Below are positions 1-8,661 of a DNA stretch of 64,000 nt, piece by piece. Positions within the stretch are counted from its first letter, which is position 1; each line of letters begins with the position of its first letter. The position numbers and the translations under genes were made by a program. Source of the stretch: Streptomyces sclerotialus (GTDB lineage Bacteria; Actinomycetota; Actinomycetes; Streptomycetales; Streptomycetaceae); NCBI GenBank assembly GCA_000719105.1, contig JODX01000021.1, positions 124,001-188,000 on the forward strand, in the 5' to 3' direction. The notes beneath the pieces are model-generated. The model was not told the origin of the DNA. It did not search any database and saw only the letters and a program-made list of their open reading frames with translations.

Positions 1-735
1 ACCGGTTCCCCGCAGTCGCTGCGTCCGTGGGCCGAGTACCTCGCCGAACGCGGTCTGACCGTCTCGCTGCCGCTGCTGCCCGGGCACGGCACGCGGTGGG
101 AGGACATGCGGATCACCGGCTGGCAGGACTGGTACGCGGAGGTGGACCGCGAGCTGCGCGCCCTGCGCGAGCGCTGTACGCAGGTGTTCGTCTGCGGGCT
201 GTCCATGGGCGGTGCCCTGACCCTGCGGCTGGCCGCGAGGCACGGGGACGACATCAGCGGGATCGTCCTCGTCAATCCGGCGAACAAGGTGCACGGCCTG
301 GCCTCGCACGCCCTGCCCGTGCTGCGTCACTTCGTCCCCACGACGCGGGGACTGGTCGGCGACATCAAGAAGAAGGGCGGCATCGAGGTCGGCTACGAGA
401 AGGTGCCGCTGCACTCGGCGCACTCCCTGCGGGCCTTCCTCCGGCTGGTCGACCGGGACCTGCCCCAGGTCACCCAGCCGCTGCTGCTGCTGCGCAGCCC
501 GGAGGACCATGTGGTGCCGCCCGCCGACTCGGCGCGCATCCTGAGCCGTGTGTCGTCCACGGACTTCACGGAGATCCTGCTGGAACACAGTTACCACGTC
601 GCGACGTTGGACAATGACGCGGACCTGATCTTCGAGGAGAGCCACGCGTTCATCGCCCGGCTCGCGCCCTCCGCCGACGGGGAGGCGACCGCGGCACCGG
701 TGGGACTGCAGGAAGGGACGGCCAGTGGTGGCTGA
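1..735 (+). CDS. alpha/beta hydrolase (carboxylesterase/lipase family), 5' truncated by window edge
   Basis: The frame is open from the first base, so the true start lies upstream of the window. The visible part reads like an Est30-type carboxylesterase. It begins at the oxyanion-hole strand (TGSPQSLRPWAEYL), and the GLSMGG nucleophile elbow (catalytic Ser) sits near residue 68 of the visible part. Further on come an acid region (LLLLRSPEDHVVPP) and a late His in LEHSYHVATLD that would complete the triad. The natural substrate cannot be told from sequence; small acyl esters or monoacylglycerols are typical for the family. The end overlaps the start of the next gene, which suggests translational coupling. 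Only the missing N-terminus is uncertain. Confidence 0.85.
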   Translation, partial: TGSPQSLRPWAEYLAERGLTVSLPLLPGHGTRWEDMRITGWQDWYAEVDRELRALRERCTQVFVCGLSMGGALTLRLAARHGDDISGIVLVNPANKVHGLASHALPVLRHFVPTTRGLVGDIKKKGGIEVGYEKVPLHSAHSLRAFLRLVDRDLPQVTQPLLLLRSPEDHVVPPADSARILSRVSSTDFTEILLEHSYHVATLDNDADLIFEESHAFIARLAPSADGEATAAPVGLQEGTASGG

Positions 736-1420
736 GCACGACTCGGAGCGGGAGCCGGAGGAGAAGGAGGCGCCCGCCGACACGTCCGCCGGCACGTCAC
801 CCGGCACGTCACCCGGCGCGGCGTCCCCGCCGTCCGGCACGCCCGCGGGCGACCGGCAGGACGTGCCGTTCGACGAGGACGCCGCGTGGCGGGCCATCGT
901 CGCGGGGTACGGACAGGAGCCGCCGGACCCGCCCGGGGCCAAGCCGTTCAAGTCGGTGGAGGACCTGGCACTGCTGGACACGGACGCGAACGACACCGGC
1001 GCGAAGCCCGTCGGCAAGTCCCCCGAGGAGTCCTCCGACCCGTCCGCCGAGCAGGGCGGGCCCGCCTCGACGACGCCCCTCGGCAGCTCCGTGGTGTTCG
1101 CGCCCGGTGTCGGCGGGCCGCGCGACTACCGGCTGGCCGAACCCGCCGAGGACGACCTCGACGAGGACGACGAGGGCCACTTCGTACCGCCCGAGCCGCC
1201 GCCGCTGCCCGCCGCCGACACCACGGCCAGGTTCGCCTGGCTCGGGGTGATCGGCGGACCCCTCCTGCTGCTGCTCGCCGTACTCCTCGGCTGGCACATG
1301 ACCTGGTGGCTGACCACGCTCAGCATCGGGGGCTTCCTCGGCGGCTTCGCCACGCTGGTGATGCGCATGAAGGACGGCGACGAGGAGGACGAGGATCCGG
1401 GACGCGGCGCGGTCGTCTGA
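725..1420 (+). CDS. hypothetical membrane protein with long acidic N-terminal region
   Basis: This is a 231-residue protein starting at GTG 725 (a second GTG at 728 is equally possible) and overlapping the esterase gene by 11 bases. Residues 1-155 are hydrophilic and rich in Pro, Glu and Asp, with no recognisable fold. Residues about 165-215 form two hydrophobic helices (FAWLGVIGGPLLLLLAVLLG, then LTTLSIGGFLGGFATLVM), and the tail is acidic. This looks like a small two-helix inner-membrane protein with a disordered cytoplasmic arm. No function is assigned. It ends head-on to the EEP gene on the other strand, 47 bases away. Confidence 0.75.
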   Translation: MVAEHDSEREPEEKEAPADTSAGTSPGTSPGAASPPSGTPAGDRQDVPFDEDAAWRAIVAGYGQEPPDPPGAKPFKSVEDLALLDTDANDTGAKPVGKSPEESSDPSAEQGGPASTTPLGSSVVFAPGVGGPRDYRLAEPAEDDLDEDDEGHFVPPEPPPLPAADTTARFAWLGVIGGPLLLLLAVLLGWHMTWWLTTLSIGGFLGGFATLVMRMKDGDEEDEDPGRGAVV

Positions 1421-1467
1421 GCCGGTACCGGCGTACCGGCCCTCGGTCAGCCACCTGGTTCTCCCGG

Positions 1468-2226
1468 TCAGGACGACGCGGGCACCCTGAGGGCGGCCAG
1501 CACGGGCAGGTGGTCGGTGGCCGCACTCAGGTCCGTCTCGGTCACCCCGGGCTGGCCGAGGGGCACCCCGCAGCCCAGCACCTCGACGCCCCGCCCGGCG
1601 AAGACGGCGTCGATCCGCTTCACCGGGTCCGTCGCCGTCGAGGTGTGCTCCCCGCCCCAGGGGGCCGTCGCCCAGCCGTCCGCGAGCCCGGCGGCGAGGC
1701 GCCGGAAGCTCCGGCCGTCCGGGGTGTCGTTGATGTCTCCGCCCGCGACCGTGTGCTCCACGCCCATCCCGGCGAGCCGGTCGAGGAGCATGCCGGCCTG
1801 CTCGTACCGCTCGTCCTTCTGCAGGCTCAGGTGACAGCTGAGCACTCCCAGCCGGGCGGCCCCGAACCGGACGACCGCCGTCGCGAAGCCCCGCCGGTGC
1901 AGACCGGGGGTGAGCGGCAGCAGAACGTCCTCGGTGCGTTCGACCGTCGCCCGCAGTGAGCACAGCAGGGCGGGACCGGCGGCGGTCGCGCCGCCCGACA
2001 GGACGACCAGCCCCGAGGCCGCCGCCAGCCGCGCCAGCTTCTTGCGCCAGCGGAAGAACCGGGGGGCCTCCTGGACCAGCACCAGGTCCGGGGCGCAGGC
2101 CGCGATCACCCGGGCCAGCGCCGCGGTGTCGTCCTGCATCGAGCGGATGTTGTAGCTCAGCACCCGTACGACGGCGGAACCGTCGGCCTCGGTCCGGGAG
2201 GCGGGAAGCTCCGTGGTGGTCGCCAT
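1468..2226 (-). CDS. endonuclease/exonuclease/phosphatase (EEP) family protein
   Basis: The product is a 252-residue EEP-fold metal-dependent hydrolase. The family's conserved blocks appear in order: VRVLSYNIRSM (Asn), DLVLVQEAP (Glu), GVLSCHLSL (His), GGDINDTPDG (Asp/Asn) and a final TDHLPVL (Asp-His). These bind the metal and the scissile phosphate. The family cleaves DNA, phosphoinositides or other phosphodiesters, and the substrate is not predictable here. ATG 2226 is chosen over an upstream in-frame TTG at 2235. The ATG sits just after a TGA (2232-2234) that is probably the lost stop of the glucokinase gene, so the two are likely co-transcribed. Confidence 0.85.
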   Translation of the reverse strand: MATTTELPASRTEADGSAVVRVLSYNIRSMQDDTAALARVIAACAPDLVLVQEAPRFFRWRKKLARLAAASGLVVLSGGATAAGPALLCSLRATVERTEDVLLPLTPGLHRRGFATAVVRFGAARLGVLSCHLSLQKDERYEQAGMLLDRLAGMGVEHTVAGGDINDTPDGRSFRRLAAGLADGWATAPWGGEHTSTATDPVKRIDAVFAGRGVEVLGCGVPLGQPGVTETDLSAATDHLPVLAALRVPASS

Positions 2227-2231
2227 GGCGA

Positions 2232-3175
2232 TCAAGATACGCCCGCGCCAGGTCCGCCGCGCCCACCAGGCCGGCCTTGTTGCCGAGCTGGGCGGCGATC
2301 ACGTCGGCCACCGGGCGCCAGTTGCCGCCCACGAGCCAGCGCTTGTAGGACTTGCGGATCGGGTCGAGCACCAGCTCGCCCTCGTCCGAGAGTCCGCCGC
2401 CGACGATGAACGCGGACGGGTCGAACAGCGAGGCCAGGTCGGCGAGGCCGGCACCGGCCCAGCGGGCCAGCTCCCGGTAGGAGTCGACGGCCACCGGGTC
2501 GCCCTGCCGGGCGGCCATGGAGATGTGCTTGCCCTCGATGCCCTCGGGGGAGCCGTCGCCCAGCGAGAGCAGCACCTCGGCGCGCTCCGGCGTGGCGTTG
2601 GCGCGCTGCTTCGCGTACCGCACGAGGGCGCGGCCGGAGGCGTACTGCTCCCAGCAGCCCTGCGAGCCGCAGCCGCACAGCAGGCCGTCCGGCACCATCC
2701 GGATGTGACCGAACTCGGCGGCCACGCCGAAGTGGCCGCGGCGCAGCTTGTTGCCGATGATGATGCCGCCGCCGAGGCCGGTGCCGAGCGTGATGCAGAT
2801 GACGTTGCGGTGGCCCTTGCCCGCACCGAACTTGTACTCGCCCCAGGCGGCCGCGTTGGCGTCGTTCTCCACCACGACCGGCAGGCCGACCCGCGCCTGG
2901 ACCTTCTCCTTCAGCGGCTCCTGCCGCCAGTCGATGTTCGGCGCGAAGTAGACCGTCGAACGCTGGCGGTTCACATAGCCGGCGGCGCCGATGCCGACAC
3001 CGACGATCTCGTGCCCGGCCCGCGCGCCCTCGACGGCGGAGGCGATGGCGTCCACGATGCCCTCGGGCGTGCCCGGAGTCGGCACCTTGTGGGTCGAGAG
3101 GATGTTGCCTTCCTCGTCGACCACGCCGGCCGCGATCTTCGTGCCGCCGATGTCGACGCCGATGGTGAGTCCCAT
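2232..3175 (-). CDS. glkA: ROK-family glucokinase with apparent loss of its stop codon
   Basis: This is an ATP-dependent glucokinase closely resembling Streptomyces GlkA, which phosphorylates glucose and takes part in carbon catabolite control. Visible features are the phosphate-binding DIGGTK at residues 8-13, the catalytic Asp in ENDAN (103-107), GTGLGGG (131-137), EFGH (154-157) and the ROK zinc motif CGCGSQGC (Cys 167, 169, 174). The homology runs to LVGAADLAR, but then the frame stays open as far as position 809, through an alternative frame of the EEP gene. A TGA at 2232-2234 would end a protein of about 314 residues, close to the family's 317, if one base were restored. I therefore place the end there. 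A base deletion in the assembly or a real frameshift is likely. Confidence 0.8.
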
Positions 3176-3230
3176 GAATCCCTCAGTTTCGGTCGAGCCC
3201 CGCTACGGCCAACCGTACCCGAGGGACCCC

Positions 3231-3737
3231 TCAGTCCACGTCGATGCGCTCCCCCGGGCCGGGGTCGTCGCCCTCGTTTCGGCCTCCGCGGCGTTCGTCC
3301 CGGTGCGCGGTGTCCCGGTCGGCCCAGCGCCGCTCCTGGGCCTGGACCGCCGAGCGGTAGGCGGCGAGCAGCTCGGAGCCGGCCGCGGCGAGGTGGTCGA
3401 AGACCTGCGGATTACGCTCGATCACGGGTTCCACCGCGGCCTTCGCCTGGCGCACCACCTGGTTCACCATCTGCTGGGCCGCGCCCGAGGCGGCCGCCCC
3501 GAACAGGGGTGACTGGAGGCCGGACAGCTTGTCGGCGACGGCGTCGACCAGCTTGCGCAGCTCCTCGGCGGCCGAGCCCGGGGGCGGCCCGTACTGGGTG
3601 CGGCGACGGGCCTTCTCCGCCGCGAGGTCCTCCTCGCACGCCGTCGCCCAGGCGTCCGGGTCGGCCGCGCGGGCGGCTCGCACCTCGTCGGCCGCCTCCT
3701 CCTGAGCGGCGTCGGACGTGGGGCGCTCTTCGCTCAT
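3231..3737 (-). CDS. DUF5304-type conserved actinobacterial protein
   Basis: The product is a soluble, highly charged protein of 168 residues if started at ATG 3737 (MSEERPTSD). An in-frame ATG at 3755 would add six residues. It has no signal peptide or membrane segment. The middle (EELRKLVDAVADKLSGLQSP and following) is predicted helical, and both ends are acidic and disordered. The sequence recalls the DUF5304 family, known mainly from Streptomyces with no assigned function. It lies between the ArsA-like ATPase and the glucokinase, all on the minus strand, and may be part of one transcription unit with them. Confidence 0.75.
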   Translation of the reverse strand: MSEERPTSDAAQEEAADEVRAARAADPDAWATACEEDLAAEKARRRTQYGPPPGSAAEELRKLVDAVADKLSGLQSPLFGAAASGAAQQMVNQVVRQAKAAVEPVIERNPQVFDHLAAAGSELLAAYRSAVQAQERRWADRDTAHRDERRGGRNEGDDPGPGERIDVD

Positions 3738-3827
3738 GGCGGACTCCTGCCTCAAGGGTCGTGTCTTCGACGGTACCCGAACGGCGGCGCCCGGTTCACC
3801 CTGTCCGTGCTCGCCGCGCCCGGCGGC

Positions 3828-5021
3828 TCAGCGGCCCTTCGGCCACAGCTCCGGGTCCGGGACGAAACGGATCCGCAGCTCGCCGTCGCGCAGGGCCGCG
3901 CCGCCGACCGTGCACCGGCGCAGGGCCGACGGCAGCGGGACGATGCGGCGGAACCGTCCGGCGGTGACGACGAGTTCGTCGCCGCGCCGGATCAGCTCGA
4001 GTTCCTCGCGTACCGCACCGGGCAGCGGCAGGTGCCAGACCAGCGCGCCCTCGTCGGCGAGGGCGTCCGTGACGGGCCACTCGACCGGGGCGGGCGCCGG
4101 GCCGGCCCCGGGCACGCCGAGGGCGGCGAGGTCGTCGCCGCCGCGGGGGTCGCGCCCGAGGTGGGCGACCGCATGGACCGGAACGGCCGCGTCCGCCCCG
4201 TTCCCGTACGTGTCCTGCCACTCCTCCAGGACCTTGCGCTGCTGGGCGACGGGACCGGCGAGCCAGGTGTCGGCCGTGGCGGGCGGCAGGACGCGGTTGG
4301 CGACCAGCGCGTCGAGGCGCAGTCCGCGCAGGGCGAGGCCGGTGGTCGCGGCACGCACCTGGTCGGCGCCGCCCGGGCCGGGCTCGGCGACGAGCCGCAC
4401 GGTCGTGGTGCGCTCCGCCAGGACGGCCTGGACGGCGGCGAGTTCGGCGTCCCAGCGGGCGGCCGTCTCGTACAGCCACCCGGCGGGCATCGGAACCCCG
4501 GCGAGGCGGCCGAGCACGGGGCGCAGCGCGCGGGCGGCCTGCCGCTCCGGAGGCAGCAGCCGGCGCAGGTAGCGGCGCGACTCCTCGGGGAGGGCGAGCA
4601 GGTCGAGGGCCTCCGGGGCCGGGGGAAGGTCGACGACGAGCAGGTCGTACGCCTCGGAGAGGACGGCGTCGCGCAGGGCGCGCAGCAGGGCGAGTTCCCC
4701 GGCGCCGGGCAGCGGGGTGAGCTCCTCGGCGTCGAGGCGGGAGGCGCCGACGAGGTCGAGGACGCCGGCCGCCCGCTCCTGGAAGGCGACCAGATCCGCC
4801 CGGAAGCCCTCCGCGGCGTCGGGACGCCATGCGGTGAGTCCGGGCGCGGCCTCGACGGGCTCGCTGCCGGTGGGGACGCCGAGCACGGCGCCGAGGCCGT
4901 CGGTGCGGTCGGCGCTCAGCACGAGGGTGCGGGCGCCGTCGCGGGCGGCCTCGAGCGCGGTGGCCGCGGCGACGGTCGTACGGCCGCTGCCGCCGGGACC
5001 GGTGATCAGGAGGGAGCGCAT
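3828..5021 (-). CDS. ArsA-like (SIMIBI-class) ATPase with degenerate P-loop
   Basis: The product has 397 residues with the overall layout of ArsA/Get3-type anion-transport ATPases. The N-terminal loop is followed by LVVDLPPAPEALDLL (the switch region), an AEPGPGGADQVRA helix and the late VANRVLPP segment typical of the family. The C-terminus ends in a small beta-rich domain (ELELIRRGDELVVTAGRFRR) like the hydrophobic ArsA_HSP20-like tail. The P-loop reads GPGGSGRTT at residues 8-16, not the canonical GKGGVGKTT. The signature Lys is replaced by Pro9 and the Walker Lys by Arg14. ATP hydrolysis may be weakened or lost, so this could be a regulatory paralog. Actinobacteria often carry such proteins in pairs. 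Confidence 0.8.
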   Translation of the reverse strand: MRSLLITGPGGSGRTTVAAATALEAARDGARTLVLSADRTDGLGAVLGVPTGSEPVEAAPGLTAWRPDAAEGFRADLVAFQERAAGVLDLVGASRLDAEELTPLPGAGELALLRALRDAVLSEAYDLLVVDLPPAPEALDLLALPEESRRYLRRLLPPERQAARALRPVLGRLAGVPMPAGWLYETAARWDAELAAVQAVLAERTTTVRLVAEPGPGGADQVRAATTGLALRGLRLDALVANRVLPPATADTWLAGPVAQQRKVLEEWQDTYGNGADAAVPVHAVAHLGRDPRGGDDLAALGVPGAGPAPAPVEWPVTDALADEGALVWHLPLPGAVREELELIRRGDELVVTAGRFRRIVPLPSALRRCTVGGAALRDGELRIRFVPDPELWPKGR

Positions 5022-5106
5022 GGGGGTGAACGGTACCCGCGCCCCGCGAGCGGGCCGTCCGCCGTCCGGTGCGCGGATGCCTTCGCCCTCGCCGGCCGCC
5101 GTCCGG

Positions 5107-5550
5107 TTACTCCGCCCCCGACTCGACCCGCTTCTTCAGCCCGGCCAGCGCGCGGTCGATGATGACCTTCTCCGCCTTGCGCTTGATCATGCCGAGCATC
5201 GGGATCTTGACGTCGACGGTGAGCCGGTACGTCACCTCGGTGGCCCCGGCACCGGACGGCTTGAGCAGGTACGAGCCGTCGAGGGCCCGCAGCATCTGGG
5301 ACTTCACCAGGGTCCAGGAGACCTCGTCGGCGCCGGTCCAGGTGTACGCGAGGACCTGGTCGTCCTTGATCGCGCCCGCGTCCATGACGAGGCGGACCTG
5401 CTCGGCCCGGCCCTGGCCGTCCGTCGCGAGGACCTCCGCCTCCTTCACCTCTCCGGTCCAGTCCGGGTAGCGGGCGAAGTCCGCGATCACGCCCATGACG
5501 TCGGCCGGTGCCGCCTCGATCGTGATGCTCGAACTGGTGTGTTCCGCCAT
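5107..5550 (-). CDS. SRPBCC (START-like) family protein
   Basis: The product has 147 residues and starts at ATG 5550, preceded by a strong GGAGGAG ribosome-binding site; the longer frame to 5634 has no such site. The N-terminal beta strand MAEHTSSSITIEAAPADVMGVIADFARYPDW and the mid-protein SWTLVKSQMLRALDGSYLL match the polyketide cyclase/dehydrase (SRPBCC) helix-grip fold. This fold forms a deep cavity for hydrophobic ligands. No catalytic residues can be assigned. It lies directly upstream of the ArsA-like ATPase on the same strand, with an 85-base gap. A conserved pairing of lipid-binding and ATPase proteins is possible but unproven. Confidence 0.82.
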   Translation of the reverse strand: MAEHTSSSITIEAAPADVMGVIADFARYPDWTGEVKEAEVLATDGQGRAEQVRLVMDAGAIKDDQVLAYTWTGADEVSWTLVKSQMLRALDGSYLLKPSGAGATEVTYRLTVDVKIPMLGMIKRKAEKVIIDRALAGLKKRVESGAE

Positions 5551-5677
5551 CGCCGTGGCTCCTCCAGATGCGGTCCGGATCGAAGGTCGCCCCTGGCCGG
5601 CGCGGCCGGTCCGGGGAACGGGGTAGGTACGCACGTGTGTGCAGCCTGAAGGCTATCGCGCGCCCGGCGGCCCGTTG

Positions 5678-6475
5678 TCACCACTCCAGTACCCATGGCT
5701 TGCCGGTGCTCGCGAAGTGCCCGACGTTGATGCACTCGGTCGCCCCGATCCGCATCCGCCGCACCAGCGGCTGGTGGACGTGGCCGAAGAGGGAGTAGCG
5801 CGGCCGGGTCCGGCGGATGGCGTCCAGCAGGGCACGGCTGCCGCGCTCGAAGCGCCGGGCCACCGTGTCGTACACCAGCTCCGGGACCTCCGGCGGGATG
5901 TGGGTGCACAGCACGTCCACCTCGCCGACGGCCTCTATCTTCGCCGCGTACTCCTCGTCACTGATCTCGAAGGGCGTCCTCATCGGCGTGCGCAGCCCGC
6001 CGCCCACGAAGCCGAAGGTCCATCCGCCGATCTCCACGCGCTGCCCGTCCAGCACGGTGGTGCCGTCCCCGGCGTACTCCGGCCACAGGCGCGGCATGTC
6101 GACGTTGCCGTACGTGGCGTACGTCGGGGCGGGGAAGGCGGCGAAGAGTTCGGCGTACTGCTTGCGCACCGCCTTCTCCATCACCGCGGCCCGGTTCTCC
6201 TCGATCCCCGCCCACAGCCGGGCTCCGAAGTCGCGGGCCTCCTCGAAGCGGCGGGCGGTGCGCAGCTCGACGATCCGGTCGGCGTTCTCCTTGCCGAACA
6301 GGTCGGGGAAGATGCCGCGCGCGTGGTCGGCGTAGTCGAGGAAGAGCACCAGGTCGCCGAGGCAGATCAGGGCGTCGGCGCCCTCCCCCGCCCTGGCGAG
6401 GTCCTTCGCGTTGCCGTGCACGTCGCTGACCACGTGGACGCGGGTTCCGGTGTGTCCGCCGGTTGTGGATGCCAT
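5678..6475 (-). CDS. metallophosphoesterase (calcineurin-like)
   Basis: The product has 265 residues and carries the full set of two-metal phosphoesterase motifs. These are VVSDVHGN (Asp and His), CLGDLVLF (Gly-Asp), TYGNVD (Gly-Asn), LCTHIPPE (His) and FGHVHQP (Gly-His-x-His). It is probably cytosolic, with no signal peptide. The substrate is unknown: family members hydrolyse cyclic nucleotides, phosphoproteins or nucleotides. ATG 6475 is preferred over the in-frame TTG 6484. It is transcribed away from the acyl-CoA ligase gene, sharing a 297-base intergenic region with it. Confidence 0.88.
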   Translation of the reverse strand: MASTTGGHTGTRVHVVSDVHGNAKDLARAGEGADALICLGDLVLFLDYADHARGIFPDLFGKENADRIVELRTARRFEEARDFGARLWAGIEENRAAVMEKAVRKQYAELFAAFPAPTYATYGNVDMPRLWPEYAGDGTTVLDGQRVEIGGWTFGFVGGGLRTPMRTPFEISDEEYAAKIEAVGEVDVLCTHIPPEVPELVYDTVARRFERGSRALLDAIRRTRPRYSLFGHVHQPLVRRMRIGATECINVGHFASTGKPWVLEW

Positions 6476-6772
6476 GTCGATCAAGGGTAGGGGCCATGGG
6501 GCAAACGTGAACAGAGATGCCCCTACCTGCGGTTACTCGCCAGTCCCGGAGACTGTGGACTACTGTGCGCCAGGTAAGTCACCCACATGTGACGGAGAGA
6601 ACATCTCGCCGGGACCCCCTGTTGGGAGGCCATACCGGCGGGTAACGTCCGGGCAGTCCATTCATGCTCAGGGTGTCGGCCGACGACCCCCCGGGCACCA
6701 GCCCGATCCTTGGACCGCACCGTCGCAGCAACACAGAGTCGTGGCGCCGGCGCCCTATGAGGAGCAGCAGTC
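6476..6772. promoter_or_regulatory. divergent intergenic region between phosphoesterase and acyl-CoA ligase genes
   Basis: This region must hold both start signals. For the plus strand, TAACGT at 6643-6648 is a plausible -10 box about 125 bases upstream of the ligase start, with TTGGGA at 6622-6627 as a weak -35 (15-base spacing). TACTGT at 6561-6566 is a second -10-like hexamer. A purine-rich GGAGCAGCAG lies just before TTG 6773 and supports that start. No operator is recognisable. Confidence 0.4.
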
Positions 6773-8569
6773 TTGCGCGAGTTCAGCCTTCCGGCTTTGT
6801 ACGAGGTCCCGACGGACGGCAATCTCACCGACATCGTCCGCAGAAACGCCGCGCAGCACCCGGACGTCGCCGTCGTCGCGCGGAAGGCGGGGGGCGTCTG
6901 GCAGGACGTCACCGCCACCGCGTTCCTCGCCGAGGTGCAGGCCGCCGCCAAGGGACTGATCGCCGCGGGCGTCCAGCCCGGTGACCGGGTCGGCCTGATG
7001 TCGCGCACCCGCTACGAGTGGACCCTGCTCGACTTCGCGATCTGGTTCGCGGGCGCCGTGACCGTGCCGGTGTACGAGACGAGTTCGCCGGAGCAGGTGG
7101 AGTGGATCCTCGGCGACTCGGGCGCCACCGCCTGCCTGGTGGAGCTGCCCGCCCACGCGGAGGCCGTGGAGTCGGTGCGGGAGGAGCTGCCCGCCCTCAA
7201 GCACGTGTGGCAGATCGAGGCCGGCGCGGTGGAGGAGCTCGGCCGGCTCGGCCAGGGCGTCACCGACGAGACGGTCGAGGAGCGCGGCTCGCTGGCGAAG
7301 GCCGACGACCCGGCGACCATCGTCTACACCTCGGGCACCACCGGCCGGCCCAAGGGCTGTGTGCTCACCCACCGCAGCTTCTTCGCCGAGTGCGGCAACA
7401 TCGTGGAGCGGCTGCGTCCCCTGTTCCGCACGGGCGAGTGCTCGGTGCTGCTCTTCCTGCCACTCGCGCACGTCTTCGGGCGCCTGGTGCAGATCGCGCC
7501 GATGATGGCGCCGATCAGGCTGGGCTGCGTCCCGGACATCAGGAACCTCACCGAGGAGCTGGCCTCGTTCCGGCCCACGCTGATCCTCGGCGTGCCCCGG
7601 GTCTTCGAGAAGGTCTACAACTCGGCGCGGGCCAAGGCGCAGGCCGACGGCAAGGGCCGGATCTTCGACCTGGCGGCGGACACGGCGATCGCGTACAGCC
7701 GCGCGCTGGACACCCCGTCGGGCCCGTCGATCGGCCTGAAGATCAAGCACTTCGTCTTCGACAAGCTCGTCTACGGCAAGCTGCGGGCGGTCCTCGGCGG
7801 CCGCGGCGAGTACGCCATCTCCGGCGGCGCCCCGCTGGGCGAGCGTCTCGGCCACTTCTTCCGCGGCATCGGCTTCACGGTCCTGGAGGGCTACGGCCTG
7901 ACCGAGTCCTGCGCCGCGACCGCGTTCAACCCCTGGGACCGGCCGAAGATCGGCACGGTCGGCCAGCCGCTGCCCGGCTCGGTGGTCCGCATCGCCGACG
8001 ACGGGGAGGTGCTGCTGCACGGCGAGCACCTGTTCAAGGAGTACTGGAACAACCCGGCCGCGACCGAGGAGGCCCTCGAGGACGGCTGGTTCCACACCGG
8101 CGACCTCGGCACCCTCGACGAGGACGGCTACCTCAGCATCACCGGCCGCAAGAAGGAGATCCTGGTCACCGCGGGCGGCAAGAACGTCGCTCCGGCCGTG
8201 ATCGAGGACCGGATCCGCGCGCACGCGCTGGTCGCGGAGTGCATGGTGGTGGGCGACGGCAAGCCGTTCGTGGGCGCGCTGGTCACCATCGACGAGGAGT
8301 TCCTGGTCCGCTGGTGCGCCGACCACGGCAAGCCGGCCGGCTCCACGGTCGCGTCGCTGCGCGAGGACGCCGACCTGCTGGCCGCGGTGCAGTCCGCGGT
8401 CGACGACGGCAACGCCGCGGTGTCGAAGGCCGAGTCGGTGCGCAAGTTCCGCGTCCTGTCCACCCAGTTCACCGAGGAGTCGGGCCACCTCACGCCGTCC
8501 CTGAAGCTCAAGCGGAACGTGGTGGCGAAGGACTACGCGGACGAGATCGAGGCGCTCTACCGGAAGTAG
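6773..8569 (+). CDS. long-chain fatty acid--CoA ligase (AMP-dependent synthetase)
   Basis: This 598-residue ANL-superfamily enzyme is expected to activate long-chain fatty acids as acyl-AMP and transfer them to CoA. The P-loop YTSGTTGRPKG sits near residues 184-194, followed by a GYGLTES motif. Further on are the TGD/DGYLSITGRKKEILVT hinge block and a C-terminal Lys-containing region (GHLTPSLKLKRNVV). The LIVTAGGKNVAP segment marks the long-chain ACSL/FadD15-like branch rather than small acyl-CoA synthetases. TTG 6773 is the start, with GGAGCAGCAG eight to ten bases upstream; the N-terminus MREFSLPALYEVP matches other Streptomyces members I remember. It is followed by a bidirectional terminator shared with the convergent mannosyltransferase gene. 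Confidence 0.92.
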   Translation: MREFSLPALYEVPTDGNLTDIVRRNAAQHPDVAVVARKAGGVWQDVTATAFLAEVQAAAKGLIAAGVQPGDRVGLMSRTRYEWTLLDFAIWFAGAVTVPVYETSSPEQVEWILGDSGATACLVELPAHAEAVESVREELPALKHVWQIEAGAVEELGRLGQGVTDETVEERGSLAKADDPATIVYTSGTTGRPKGCVLTHRSFFAECGNIVERLRPLFRTGECSVLLFLPLAHVFGRLVQIAPMMAPIRLGCVPDIRNLTEELASFRPTLILGVPRVFEKVYNSARAKAQADGKGRIFDLAADTAIAYSRALDTPSGPSIGLKIKHFVFDKLVYGKLRAVLGGRGEYAISGGAPLGERLGHFFRGIGFTVLEGYGLTESCAATAFNPWDRPKIGTVGQPLPGSVVRIADDGEVLLHGEHLFKEYWNNPAATEEALEDGWFHTGDLGTLDEDGYLSITGRKKEILVTAGGKNVAPAVIEDRIRAHALVAECMVVGDGKPFVGALVTIDEEFLVRWCADHGKPAGSTVASLREDADLLAAVQSAVDDGNAAVSKAESVRKFRVLSTQFTEESGHLTPSLKLKRNVVAKDYADEIEALYRK

Positions 8570-8597
8570 CCGGTACGGAAGCAGCCGGTACGGAACG

Positions 8598-8639
8598 GCC
8601 GACGGCGCGGGTCCCCGAGGGAGGGCCCGCGCCGTCGGC
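8598..8639. terminator. bidirectional hairpin terminator
   Basis: Arms of 14 bases at 8598-8611 and 8626-8639 are exactly complementary (GCCGACGGCGCGGG) around a 14-base loop. The hairpin sits between the convergent acyl-CoA ligase and PimB-like genes and has no U-tract, as is usual in Streptomyces. Confidence 0.8.
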
Positions 8640-8661
8640 GTTCGTCCGGGGCACCGTCCCG

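Noticed and set aside
809..2231. C-terminal extension of glucokinase as a real fusion domain
   Set aside because: The extension is an alternative-frame reading of the EEP gene and the antisense of the membrane-protein gene. It has no domain-like sequence.
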